Part shown: positions 43,181 through 58,100 of the stretch, piece by piece
Numbering within the stretch: position 1 is the first letter of the stretch
How the letters are laid out: each line of letters begins with the position of its first letter
From: Bacteroidota bacterium
GTDB lineage: Bacteria; Bacteroidota; Bacteroidia; Cytophagales; Spirosomataceae
Direction of reading: 5' to 3'
Assembly: GCA_020161355.1 (NCBI GenBank)
Contig: JAIUOF010000003.1
Span: 248,001-312,000, forward strand
Length of the DNA stretch: 64,000 nt
The notes under the pieces: generated by a model
What the model was told of the DNA's origin: nothing
Database searches by the model: none
Seen by the model: the letters and a program-made list of their open reading frames with translations, nothing else
Position numbers and translations under genes: made by a program

Positions 43181-46100
43181 ATGAAAAAGTTTTATTTCAT
43201 CATTCTTACGTGCTTCCTAGTATTGAATATTAACAAATCCTGGGCTCAGATAGCTTTGTCAAAGAGTGTTGACCATGCTACCGCTGATCCGGGTGCTCCT
43301 TTCACTTATACCATTCAGATAAACTGCCCAGGCACAAGCGGGACATGTTCAAATGTGGTAGTCACTGATTTGCTTTCTTCCAATCTTGATTTTTTGGCGG
43401 CAAGCTCACCGACAGGTAATGTCCAATCAGTGATTTACAATTCTGGAACCCATGAGGTAACCATCACCATGAACCCTACTTTAAACGGGACTAGCGATGA
43501 GGTACAAATTGTTGCGGCATTTAAAAACTACACTCCCAACGGAACTGTAGTCAATAATACCGCCCAGGGTACCGGTGGTGTTTTTTCAAATACAGTTTCT
43601 ACAACATTGGTCAATGGATTTGAGTATTCATGGGCAAATACTATCTTTAGTTTCAAAAACGCAATTCAGGAAGCTTCCGAAGGAAACGGGGTTTTATACA
43701 CATTTGGATGGGCAAATAGTAGCCAAAACTACAGCATAAATAGTCTTGAATTTACAGAAGTGATTCCGGCTGAAATGAGACTTACTATATTTTCTCCAGT
43801 AGGTTTCAGAGATGCCAGCGGAATTTTTTACAATATTTATTACAAAACTAACTTAAATTCATCCTGGACCCTTGGAACCGGTGGTAGTTATGATTTATCA
43901 CAGGAATATTATCTAAGCCCAAGTGACATAGGAGTACCGGGAGGTGAATACATTACCGAACTTAGATTTAACTATTTGCAGCCTATACCCGGAGGCGGAC
44001 AATTCTATCAATGGCTTCCAAATTTTCATGAAGGAAGAATTTTAGGGTATATTTTGCCAGGTACTCCGGTTGGAACAACTGTAAATAACTGTGTTACAGC
44101 CAGTGGAACAATGAATGCGGTACCTGTAAATGTAAATTCATGTGCAAACGTTGTAACCTCAAGTCCAACTCAGGGATTCGTGGTTGAAAATGAAATCGAA
44201 AACCCAAAATCAGGTTATCTTGCAGGGGATACATTAACCTTTAATCTTTACGGAGGAATTACTGAAGTAACAGGTTTAGATCAAATTAACCCTACTGTGA
44301 TAGGTCTCCTTCCTCCTGAACTTGATTACATTTCTTATACCTCCTCTGAAATGTGGGGGGATCCGTTTGGAGGAACAAACCTGCAACCAACGTTTACAAA
44401 AATTGATAATTACCTTGGCACCGGCCAAACTTTTTTAAGATTTAAATATAACTATACAGTAACCCGGCAATCAGATAAAACAGGCAAGACTTTTAGGGTA
44501 CAGATTAAAGCCAAAATAAAATCAGGCGTACCGTCAGGCACATATCAAAACCGTAGTTATCAAACATCTGAATTAGGTGGTGAGGTCATAGGAAGTCTTT
44601 GGTGGGATTGGTATGACCCGGCACTTTATGGAACGCATATTGATGTCAATAATATGGATGGGGATAGCTTCTCCAATGATACACTGCAGGCAGCATTCAG
44701 GAATTTTAATGTAGTTTTCCCTTCAGGTGCAGGATTGGAGGCAATTCAGTATGTAAAAGGAACAAATGATAATACTTATAAAAGATATCCGGTTTCAGGG
44801 AATTCCTCTCCAGGAGGAAAAGCCGATGTAAAACTGGTTATCAAAAATTCAGGAAATGTTGCTTTAAAAGACATTAAAATCATTGACATTTTACCATTTG
44901 TGGGTGATTCCGGAGTAATTGATTTATCAGCAAGAGGTTCTCAATGGCGACCATTTTTAATTGACACTATTGTTGCCAGTGTTTCAGGTATACAGGTATT
45001 TTACAGTACTTCCGATAAACCATGCAGAAATGAATTAACTCCCGGAATCCCAACTCCATGTGATGCTCCGGGTTGGAGTCTGACTCCTCCATCTGACATT
45101 ACGACTGTCCAATCTTTGAAATTTGACTTTGGGTCAAATGTAATTACCCCGGGTGACAGTATTGTTCTTCAATGGCCTATGCGGGTACCCTTGGGCACTC
45201 CCACCGCAGGACAAACCGCCTGGAATTCATTTGGTTATATCGCAACCCGAAACGACAATAACTCTGTTTTACTTCCATCTGAGCCGATGAAAGTTGGCAT
45301 TCAATCTACACCCGTCAATCCAGCATTGATAGGTAATTTTGTTTGGTATGATAATAACGCTAATGGCATCCAGGATGAAGGAACTGCAAATGGACTTAAC
45401 AATCTGAGGGTTGATTTATTCCAAAAAACAGGTGCAAACAGGAATCCTTTAGTTGATGTATTAGTAACAAATACTTTAACCAGTAACTCAGGGGGTAATC
45501 CAGGTTATTATCAGTTTTCAAATATTCCTAATGGAAATTACTATGTTGCTCTGCATTTACCCACACACTATGTTGGAACACTTGCAAATTCGGGTGGAGA
45601 TGACAATCTTGATTCGGATGGAAGTCTGTTGGTAAATATAAGTGGTGATTCTTTGCTCTTAAGTGATGATATAGTAGTAACTGGTACCGAAAGTGTTTAT
45701 TTAACAAATGATTTGGGTATTCATCCCATCTGTGATTCTCCAATTTCAGCGACAGCTAGTATCAATAGCCCTATTTGCAATGGCGGCATTGCAAACTTTA
45801 CAGGAGGTTCTGTCGGTGGAACATCATTTTCCTGGACAGGGCCAAATGGGTTTACTTCAGGCATTCAAAACCCAACTTTATTGAATGTATCTGCTTCAGA
45901 AGAAGGAATTTATACATTAACTGTGAATGATGGTATAGCGTGCTCAGCCACGGCTACAGTTCAACTTACACTCACACCTGATGTTAGCTCTCCGGTATTT
46001 GCTCTTGGTTTAAGTTCTATACGATGCCAGGGAGCAAACAGTGTAACCTATTCAGCAACAGCAGCTAACTCTACGTCAATTGCCTATAGTCTGGACGCAA

Positions 46101-49100
46101 CTTCTCTCGCAGGGGGAAATACTATAAATGCTACTACCGGACAGGTAACTTATGTAGTAGGATGGTCAGGAACTTCCACAATAACAGCTTCTGCAAGTGG
46201 TTGTAATGGACCGGCGATTTCTACTCATACGGTAACAATTACTCCAACGGTTTCTTCGCCGGTATTTGCTTCCGGGGCTACATCCACAAGATGTCAGGGA
46301 GCTGGTTCAGTAACTTATAGTGCAACTGCAGCCAATTCTACAGGTATCACTTACTCTCTGGATGCTACTAGTTTGGCTGCGGGAAATACTATTAATGCTT
46401 CTACAGGGCAAGTAACCTATGTAGGTACCTGGTCAGGAACTTCTACAATAACGGCATCAGCTGCTGGTTGTAACGGACCAGCAACTTCTACCCATACAGT
46501 TACCATTACTCCGACTGTTGGCACGCCGGTTTTTGCATTGGGAGCCACTTCAACCAGATGTCAGGGAGCGGGGTCAGTTACCTATACTGCCACTGCAACT
46601 AATTCTACAGGAATGAGTTATGCTTTAGATGCAACAAGTTTAGCTGCAGGAAATACGATTAATACAAGTACAGGAGCAGTAACGTGGGTTGCAGGATGGA
46701 CTGGAGCATCAGTGATAACGGCCAGTGCGACTGGTTGTAATGGCCCTGTAACATCTAACCATACAGTTACCACAAATGGCACAGTGGCTACTCCTGTTTT
46801 CGCACTTGGAGCAACTTCTATCCGATGCCAGGGAGCTGGTAGTGTAACTTATACCGCTACCGCTACCAATTCGACAGGAATAAGTTATTCTTTAGATGCC
46901 TCAACCCTGGCTGCGGGAAATACAATCAATAGTAGCACAGGGATTGTGACTTATGTAGCTGGATGGACAGGCACAACCACCATAACTGCAACGGCCAGCG
47001 GATGTAATGGTCCCGCTGTTTCTACGCATACAGTGACTATTACTCCTTCAGTTACAGTGCCTGTTTTTGCATCGGGTGCCACCTCCACTCGCTGCCAGGG
47101 TGCAGGAAATGTAACCTATTCGGCTTCAGCTACAAATAGTACAGGAATTACATATTCCTTGGATGCCACTAGTTTAGCTGGTGGTAATACCATAAATTCA
47201 TCAACAGGGCAGGTTACATATGTAGCCACCTGGTCAGGAACTTCTACAATAACAGCATCTGCTGCCGGTTGTAATGGTCCAAGAACAGCTACTCACACAG
47301 TTACAATTACGCCTACCGTAGGTACTCCGGTATTCACGCTGGGAGCAACTTCAACCAGATGCCAGGGAGCGGGGTCTGTTACTTATACTGCCAATGCTAC
47401 TAACGCTACAGGAATGAGTTATGCTTTAGATGCAACAAGTTTAGCTGGTGGTAATACTATTAATACAAGTACCGGAGCTGTAACATGGGTTGCGGGATGG
47501 ACAGGCACTTCTACAATAACAGCCACTGCGACTGGCTGTAACGGACCTTCAAGTTCAACACATACCGTAACTGTAACTGGTTCGGTAGAAGCCCCAATTT
47601 TTACTTTAGGTGCTTCGTCAACCAGATGTCAGGCTGCGGGAACAATCACTTATACAGCAACGGCTGTAAATTCCTCTGGCATAACTTATAGTTTAGATTT
47701 AACCAGCAGAAATGCTGGTAATACCATAAATGCTACAACTGGTGCTGTAACTTATGTTGCAGGATGGTTTGGAACGTCTGTGGTTACAGCTTCTGCAGCA
47801 GGTTGTAATGGACCAGTTACTTCAAATCATACCATAACAGTTACTCCAACAGTGGGTACTCCCACTTTTGTATCAGGCTCAAGTTCAACTCGTTGTCAGG
47901 GTGCCGGAACAGTAACCTATACCGCCAATGCAACCAACACAACCGGCATAACATATACTTTAGATGCTACCAGTTTAGCCGCTGGAAACACCATCAATGC
48001 CGGAACAGGAGAAGTTACTTATGTAGCTAACTGGAGTGGCACATCAACTATAACTGCTTCAGCAGCCGGCTGTAACGGACCAAGAACATCGTCGCATACA
48101 GTAACCACTACGCCTTCTGTGGAAACTCCTGTCTTTTCTTTAGGGGCAAGTTCAGAAAGATGTAGGGGTAACACTAATGTTATTTACACCACTACTGCAG
48201 CCAATAACACCGCGATTACTTATTCTTTAGATGCAACCAGCCTTGCAGCAGGAAATACCATAAATTCATCAAATGGTAGGGTAAATTACTCTTCAACCTG
48301 GTCAGGAATATCCTATATAACTGCTACTGCTACCGGTTGCAATGGCCCAACGATGGCTGTTCATGAAGTAACCACCAATAATTATGTCACGACACCTGTA
48401 TTTGATTTGGGAGCTAGTTCATCTAGATGCCAGGGACTTGACACCTTAATATATTCAGCAACCGCTAATTTTACCACAGGAATTACTTATTCTCTCAACG
48501 CTGCAAGTATTTCAGCGGGTAATACAATTAATTCTCTTACCGGAGAAGTAAGATTTACTGCTGGGTGGACCGGAACCTCCACTATCACAGCATCAGCCGC
48601 AGGTTGTAATGGGCCACGTACGGCCACACATACAGTAAGCATAATTCCTAGTGTGGGAACACCCGCATTTACTTTGGGAAACACATCGTCAAGATGCCAG
48701 GGCTCTGGAAGTGTAATTTATTCAGCAACAGCGAGTAACAACACAGGAATTACCTATGAGTTGGATTTAACTAGCTTATTGGCAGGAAATACAATTAATC
48801 CGACTACAGGTGAAGTGACTTATGTGGCGGGTTGGTTTGGAACTTCAGAAATCACTGCAACAGCGACAGGATGTAACGGTCCTAAAAGTACAACTCATTA
48901 TGCTACCACTGGTCAACCTGTGGAAGCACCAATATTTATTTCCGGAAATTCTTCGATCAGATGTCAGGGTGCTGGATCAGTTATTTATGCTGCTACAGCT
49001 GTAAATGCTACAAGCATTACTTATTCACTTGATCTTACCTCCAGAAATGCAGGTAATACCATAAACTCAAGTACAGGCGTTGTTACTTTCGTAGCAGGAT

Positions 49101-52100
49101 GGTCAGGAAGCTCAACAGTGACCGCATCGGCAGCAGGTTGTGCCGGACCATTAACCGCAACCCATAACATTACGACTACTCCAACGGTTGGTAATCCGGT
49201 TTTTGCTTTGGGAAATACTTCTTCAAGATGTATAGGGGTAGCGACAAATACTTACTCGGCTACTGCTTCAAATAGTACTGAAATAAAATATTATCTGGAT
49301 AACGCAAGTATAGTGGGAGGAAACACTATTGATTCATTGACTGGCGAGGTTAATTTTGCAGCGGGATGGTTTGGAACTTCTACAATTACAGTGACCGCCT
49401 GGGGATGTAACGGACCAAAATCAGCAAACCATACCATTACAACCAACCAGGCAGTTTTAACCCCTGTTTTTAGTCTGGGAGCAAGTTCAATTCGTTGCCA
49501 GGGAAATGGTACTACTACTTATCAAGCCACCGCAACCTACTCAACAGGTATAACTTATTCCCTAGATGCTACCAGCCTTGCAGGAGGAAACACAATTAAT
49601 GCAAGCACCGGTGCTGTTACTTTTGCAGCAGGATGGACCGGCTCATCAACAGTAACCGCTACTGCATCAGGATGTTATGGCCCTACCCAGCAAACCCATG
49701 TTATCACTACTACTCCATCGGTTTCAACACCTGTGTTTATTTTGGGAAGCAACTCTACAAGATGCCAGGGTGCAGGAAATGTTACTTATACAGCCACAGC
49801 TACTGATTATACTTCTCTTTCGTATGCACTTGATGCATTGAGTATTTCGGGTGGAAATACCATCAACGCTACAACTGGTGAAGTAACATTTGCAGCCGGC
49901 TGGAGTGGAACAACCAGAGTAACAGCCACTGTAACAGGCTGTAGCGGCCCAAAATCTTCAATACACAATATAACAGTTACTCCAACAGTTGGATTGCCGG
50001 TGTTCAGTTTGGGAGCAAATTCAACCAGATGTCAGGGGGCCGGAACTGCTACTTATTCAGCAACCGCTACCAATAATACCGGAATTACATATTCTCTTGA
50101 TGCAACTAGTCTTGCTGCGGGAAACACCATCAATGCTTCAACAGGTCAAGTTTCATTTGTGGGTACCTGGACGGGTCTTTCCACTGTTACGGCAACAGCA
50201 AGTGGTTGTAATGGACCAAGATCAAACAGCCATAATATCTCGACAATTTATATACAAGCATTTGATGATAATGCCACAGGCCTTCAGGGTAGCCCTACCA
50301 TCATTCAGGTTTTGAATAATGATTTGGGTGATGTAGATCCTACCAAAATTTCAATTGCATCTCAACCCAATAATGGTTTTATCCAAATAGCCCCAAATGG
50401 AGAAATTACCTACCTCCCAAATGGTAATTTTTATGGAGTAGATCAGTTCACCTATACCGTATGCTCTGGTGGATCATCATCATGCTGTTCAAATGCCACG
50501 GTATTTTTACAGATTGACGAAACTTTAAATGATCCATGTTCTGAAGCTACTAAAAGTAAATTGTATTATTTACCTTTCCCGGAAAACACTAATTTCCTGA
50601 GACAAGCTTTATGGAATGCCGGCGATGTAAGTTATCTAAGTGACTCCGTTAGAACAGTGGTTAGTATTAAAATCCCATATCCAGGAAATATCATTACTTA
50701 CGATCATTGGGAAGATGGGTATGAATCAGACATTACGATTCCAATACAGCCTTCTACTGAAATTTGGGGTGACGGAATTTTGACAAATGGTTTTGCACCT
50801 GGATACCCTACTGATATTATTCCGGCAGGTGGATATATCCTAATAGATAACCATTTCAGATACAATCCAAGAAACGCCTCACAGATCTTTTATGACGGTA
50901 GAGATAAACTCTTAAGTTCAAATGACATTGCTGTATCAAAAATATCCGGCGATGCCGGTTCTGCAACTGGAAGTAATACATTTGATGTTCAAAATGTTAA
51001 AACCAATGTATTTGATATCACAAGATTTGGTAAATTTTTCGTTGTACCATTCGGTGAAGACAATACCCTTGGCTCTACCTCTGCTTTTAAATATACAGGT
51101 ATTTTTGTTAGAGCAAAAACCAACGGCACGCAGGTAAATCTGGATTATAATGCTGATGGTTTAGTTGATATAACTTCACCGGTCTTAAATGAAGGCGAAG
51201 TTTGGTATTATGGAGGAACCGCTTCTACTCCAGGTGTTCCTGCTGACATTAACCAAGCCAATGATATTAAGTCAGGAGCAATTTTAACCTCAGCTAATGA
51301 TTTTGGTGTAGATGTAGTCTTTGGTGGAATTGATCATTATGGTACAAGAAACATGGCTTTATTGCCTGGTAATTATTATGGTGATACCTATTTTTCTCCG
51401 GCCCATACTACTAATGCTATTGCACCGGTTTATGCATTTTTTACCAATAACCTCTCTACTCCGATTACTATTGACTGGACTTCAGGTTCAGGAGCATCAG
51501 GTTCACTAGTTGTAGGTGGAAAATCTTATAATTATCTTGACCTTAATCAAAATGCGGCATATAGGTTTAAAAGCAGAAATGGAGAAGCCTATACCGCAGT
51601 TGCCGTTTTTGATGCTGATGCAGCTGGCTCTCAATATGACTGGTCATTTAACATGATTCCTGAAAACAGGCTTTCTACTTTTGCAAGTGTGGCCTGGGCT
51701 CCGGGAAGTAGTAATGGTACTGCCAATTATAATCCTGTATGGGTTACTGCTCCTACCGCAACTACTCTTTATATTAAATATGATGGGAATTTGGCCTCTC
51801 AATCTGCTACCAAAAGCCCATGTGGTATTCCTTACGACATTGCGGTTCCAATTACCGCCTTACAAGGTTACAGAATTTTTGATCCTAATGATAACGATCA
51901 AACGGGATTGGCAGTTTATACATGCGATGGTACTAAAATAGCCGCAGTATGGGGCCAAGATCCGAGTGTTGCCACACCGGGCTCACCCGGAATGGATGTA
52001 GGATACGTATTGGAACCCAGATGTTTGCAGCAGTTAATCATAACAAATGATGATTTAAGCGACACTGAACCTGATACACCGGTAATCATTGAAGTTCAAA

Positions 52101-55100
52101 ACAATGACTATGGATTCTTGTGTACTCCAGATAAATACTCTTTGACTACCCTGGGATTACTTCAGCCATCTAATGGTTTAGTCGTAAAAAATACCGATGG
52201 AACAGTAACTTACACGCCAAATAATGGTTTTCAGGGAACAGACACCTTTGAATACAGAGTTTGTTCTTTAGAATATCCGAGTATTTGTGACATAGCATTG
52301 GTAACGGTAAGAGTATCAACTTGTATTGCCAATACAAATGAAAATCTTTTTAGAGGAAAAGTATTTGTAGAGGCATCACCAGATGATGCAACTTACAACG
52401 GTGAAATTGGAGCCGAGGGTGTACAAGTTGATTTATATATTGATGCTAACTGTAATGGAATAATTGATATTGGAGAAGGCATTACCGAATCTACCGTTTC
52501 AGATATTCAAGGGAAATATTCTTTCAGTACAAAAGACGGTAGCAACGCAAGAGATGATTTTGACCCTACAGCGGCATTTAATGGGAATGACGGTGGATTG
52601 CTTTGGAATAATAACTGGACAGAATCTGGTGATGATGCATCTTTCACTACCGGCGATATCAGAATCATGGCTGATGCAAGTTCAGGAGGTATGGGCAATG
52701 CCATCAGATTGTCAGGCCCTTCAAATGGAATTAGCCGCTCATTAACCTTTAACAACACAGTAAGTGCTTTATTGAAGTTCAGCTACAGAAGACAATCTCT
52801 TGACAGACAAGGTGAAAGTGTAAACGTATTGATCAATGGCACCACAGTCTTTACAATCAATGATGGACAAGCAGTAGGAACCGACGTCAACTATACAAAC
52901 GTATATTTACCGATCACCGCATATAATGCAAATGGTGTAAATACACTGCAATTTATTACTACAGGTTCGGTTTCAACGGATGATTATATTTGGATTGATA
53001 ATGTAGAATTATCTTTCTATAAAAATCCTCCGATATGCTACATTGCTAAAGTAAATACGGCCTCAAGCAATGGAGCATATACCCCATCCCTTTTAGATAC
53101 CCAAACTGCCACTTTTATTGTTTTGGGTGTTTGCGATAAAGACAATTATCTGGGAGTAATACCTCATCTTCAGGCAACTGATGACAATGCCTTTACCACT
53201 ATTGATAATTCGATAGATATCAATGTCTTAGCAAATGAGGCTATTGGAAAACCTGACACCAATCTCGTATCATTTACCGGAGTTTCTATTGTTCCTGCAA
53301 ATGGAACCGTAAGTGTTAATCCTGATGGCACTATAAGATATATTCCAAATCCCGGGTTCTTTGGAACGGATCAGTTTGAATACAGGGTGTGTAGCCTGGA
53401 AGACCCGAATCTGTGTGATATTGCCTTGGTAAATGTTACTGTGTCATGTGCTTCAAGTCCGCTTACCAATGCGGTTACCGGAACTGTGTTTATTGATGGC
53501 AATAGTAACGGAATTTATGGATTAGGAGAAAGTGGCTTTGTAAATGCACAAGTAAATTTGATTTTAGATCAAAATAACAATGGAGTTCCAAATATCGGGG
53601 AACCTGTAGTTGAAACAGCACTAACTGATTCCACAGGTTACTTTGAATTTAATATCAACCCCCCAACCAATACATTAAGCTATTTGGATCAGTTTAATTT
53701 CAGTGGGGTAGCCAACCAATCTAATGGAAGTACTAACTGGACAACCAGCTGGGTAAAAATTGGAGAAGGAGGAACTTTTAGCCAGAATAATATTCAAATA
53801 ATAAGTTCTACAGGATTACAAATTCAATCCAACGCAGGTGTTGTGAGCGGGGCTTATCGTAGTCTTAACCTAAATGGGGCACTATCGGCAACACTTTCGG
53901 TATCGTATAATGAACAAAATCTTGATCTACAGGTCAATGATTATGTTGATTTGCAAATCGCCAATTCAGCAAGTCCTTCTTCGTGGCAATTACTAAAAAG
54001 ATTTACTGGTGCAGACGGAAACCAATCAGGTACTTTTAGTATTGACATTGATAATTTCATTTCTCCGACTACTACTATAAGATTTGTAACTTCCGGTAGC
54101 ACTTTAATGGTACCCGGTGATATCGTCAATTTTGACAACGTTAGGGTAGATTATTTAATGCCGGTTGCGACTAATTATGTGGTACAGTTAAAACAACCAA
54201 TTCCGACAGGTTATTCGTTGACTACGCCATTGCCGAGTCCTACGGGTTATTATCCTATTTCGTTTACTTCCTCCGGGCAAGGGGCTTGTAGCAAAGATTT
54301 TGGTCTGGCAGTAACCGACCTTGCAGTTACCAAGATAGTTGATAATGCGAGCCCTTATGTTGGAGATACGGTTACATTTACGATTGCAGCCACCAACAAC
54401 GGACCGACGGCTGCTTCAAATGTAGTTGTTTCAGATGTGGTACCGGCAGGATATAGTATTATTTCAGCCGCTCCTTCTAAAGGAACTTGGGTTGGAAATT
54501 CATGGAACATTGGAAATATGAATAACGGTGATACCGAAAGTCTCCTATTGGCAACCAGAGTTGTTCCATCCACTGGATATATCAATATCGCAAATATTGC
54601 AGGTGATCAGGCGGATGTTTTTCTCACAAATAATACTGACTCAGCATCTACCAGTCCAACCCCATTGATTGACCTGGCTCTTCAAATCAATGCAAGTAAC
54701 ACCAATCCAAATGTTGGAGATATTATTACATTTACTGTTGATCTTAGCAATGCTGATTACAGTCCTGCCACAGGAATAACTGTAAAAAGTTTAATACCAA
54801 ATGGTTTTGGTTCGATTACATCAATAAGTGATGGTGGAATAGTCTCTGGAAATGAAGTTATTTGGAACCTGGCCAGCCTGGCAAACAATAGTAACAATCT
54901 ATTAACCTATCAGGCCACTGTATTGTCTCCCGCTGTTGGTGTTTCTTATAGCACGGTTGCTCAGGTTACAGCGGCTGTTGAATTGGATTTTGATTCTACT
55001 CCGAACAATAATATATTTTCTGAAGACGATCAGGATTCAGTTTCTATTTCCCCTCAAATTGCAGATCTAAGATTAACCAATCAAATCTCCAGTATTTTAC

Positions 55101-58100
55101 CAAACGTTGGAGATGTGGTAACTTACACGGTTACAATTTTCAATGATGGACCTGATGAAGCTACGAATGTCCAGATTTCAAATTTAGTTGATAATGGTTT
55201 TAATCTTATTTCCAATATTAGCGGGGGTGGAATTTTAGCAGGAAACAACATTACATGGAGCATTGCAAGCTTACCAAGTGGTCAGAGCAGAACCTACACT
55301 TATCAGGCTACAGTCCTTCCTCCTGGACCGGGAATTGGTCAAACAAATATTGCTCAGGTTTCTGCATCTGATCAATATGACCCTGATAGTAGTCCAAATA
55401 ACAATGTAAATACTGAAGACGATCAGGCAGAAGTTACTGCTCTGTTACAAGGAGCAAATCTCAGCCTAATTAAGACTATAAGCGACAATACTCCAAATGT
55501 AGGAGATACGGTAACTTTCACCATTGTTTTGAGTAATTCAGGTCCTGATGCTGCAACAAACGTTTCAGTTGAGGACGTAGTTCCTAATGGTTATTCTGCA
55601 ATTTCAGCAATTAATAATGCTGGTATTTTAACCGGAAATACAATAAACTGGAATATTGCCTCAATCTCCAATGGATCAAATATTATTTTAACTTATGATG
55701 CGGTAGTAAATGCTCCGGTTATTGGTATCAACTTTACCAATACTGCACAGGTTACTGCTTCAGACCAGTTTGATCCTAACAGTACACCAAGCAATGACGT
55801 TCCTACAGAAGATGATCAATACTCAGTAACCTCAGTACCTAGACGAGCTGATTTAGTATTAACTAAAAACGTCAATAATACTCATCCTCAGGTTGGGGAA
55901 GTAATTTTATTTTCAATTGAAATCCAAAATTTTGGACCTGATAGTGCAAATAACGTGTCTATCAAAGATACCATTCCAAATGGTTATAATAATATCACCA
56001 ATATTTCAGGTGGAGGTCTATTATCAGGAAATGTTATTACTTGGAATTTGGCAAATATTCCGGCAAGTCAGTCTCAAACATTAACTTATGAGGCAACCGT
56101 TTTGGCACCATTACCCGGAGTGAACTTTACAAACATTGCTCAGGTCTCGGCTTCGGATGAATATGATCCAAACAGTACACCAAATAATAATAATTCATTT
56201 GAAAACGACCAGGATGGGGTAACTACCGTTCCAAGAGTGGCGAATCTTAGTTTAAGCAAACAAATTAGCAATATTAATCCCCTGGCCGGAGATATTGTTA
56301 CTTTCACCATCAATGTCAATAACGCCGGACCCGATTCAGCAACCAACATATGGGTAAGAGATTCCATTCCTAATGGATATACAAATATTTCAAACCTTAC
56401 AGGTGGAGCAATTTTATCAGGAAGTAATGTAGATTGGATAAACGCAGGGATGGCTTCAGGTGAAACTAAATCATTTACTTATCAAGCAACTGTATTGCAA
56501 TCAGGATCTGGAATTAGTCATAGAAATGTTGCCCAAATTCATGGAGTGAATGAATATGACCCAAATAGTACTCCGGGAAATGGCATAGCAAGTGAAGACG
56601 ACCAGGATGAAGTTACAGCTGTTCCACAGCAAGCCAATTTAAGTCTTGTAAAATCGGCAAGTACATTAATACCTGATATGGGTGATACGGTGACGTTTTA
56701 TATAAAAATCAAAAATACCGGTCCTTTTGCCGCCACCAACGTATATGTAAGTGACTCGATTCCAAATGGCTATTCCAATTTAATGAATGTTAGTCATTCT
56801 GGAACAATGGTGGGAACCAATTTGGAATGGTATATTGCAAATATTCCAAACGGTGACTCAATAACCGTTTCATATGATATCGTTGTCGCTGAGCCTGATT
56901 CGGGAATAAACTTCACAAACATTGCCCAGATTACAGGTATGGATCAATTTGATCCAAATAGTACCCCGGGAAATAACAATCCTACTGAGGACGACCAGTC
57001 ACAAGTTACGCTAGTACCTACCAATTCTAATATTTCACTAGTAAAAACAGTTAGCAATAGCCGACCAAATGTGGGTGACGTTATCACGTTTATTTTAACC
57101 TTACATAATGATGGTCCTGACAATGCAACTGGCGTTGATGTTGAAGATATTATGCCAAACGGTTATGCCAATATTGCTAATATCAGTCATGGCGGCAGTG
57201 CTGCTGCAAATATTTTGCATTGGAATAACCTAACGATTCCAAACGGCAACAATTTGGTCATAACTTACCAGGCAACAGTTTTGCCTATAATTCCGGGTCG
57301 AAATTATAACAATATCGCTCAATTAATAGGTTTAGACCAACATGACCCAAATAGTACCCCGGGAAATGACAACCCTGCTGAAGATGATCAGGATGAAATC
57401 ATCGTCTCGCCAAGATCTTCTGATATTTCTTTGGTGAAAATTGTAAATGATGCTCATACTAATGTGGGTGATACCATCACTTATACTGTGAAAGTCTATA
57501 ATGCCGGACCGGATACCGCCACCAATATCGTGGCTGGTGACTTCCTGCCTAACGGCCTGACCAACATCAGAAATATATCTGCCTCAGGTACATATGCAGG
57601 TGATTCTATTGTCTGGAATATCGCTTCGATTGTTCCTGCCGACAGCATGGTTCTCACTTATCAGGCTACAGTCGCTGCTCCAGGCTTTGGTGTGAATTTC
57701 AATAACATCGCCCAGATTCTCGATGTGGATCAGTATGACCCTAACAGTACACCTAACAATGACAATCCTGCAGAAAATGACCAGGATGAAGTGACAATCG
57801 TTCCTCAGGTCTCTAATATTACCCTTACCAAGTCGGTAAATAATATCAGACCTAATGTGGGTGATGTGGTGACATTTACCATCTCTGTTGCCAATGCCGG
57901 ACCAGATATCGCCACTGGTGTTGCTGTCGAAGATGTATTGCCTAATGGCTTTACCAATATCGTTAACATCAGTAACGGTGGTTTACTTTCCGGTTCAACT
58001 ATCAACTGGTCAGGACTTGCTGTGGCTGCCAACGACACTGTTCTGTTGACTTATCAGGCTACTGTTTTACCGCTTGTTCCTGGTAATAATTTCAACAATA

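Noticed and set aside
45986..50257. Possible CRISPR array because of regular 267-bp repetition
   Set aside because: Units are in-frame protein repeats that are too long and divergent, with no short identical repeats or spacers, and no cas genes occur in the window.
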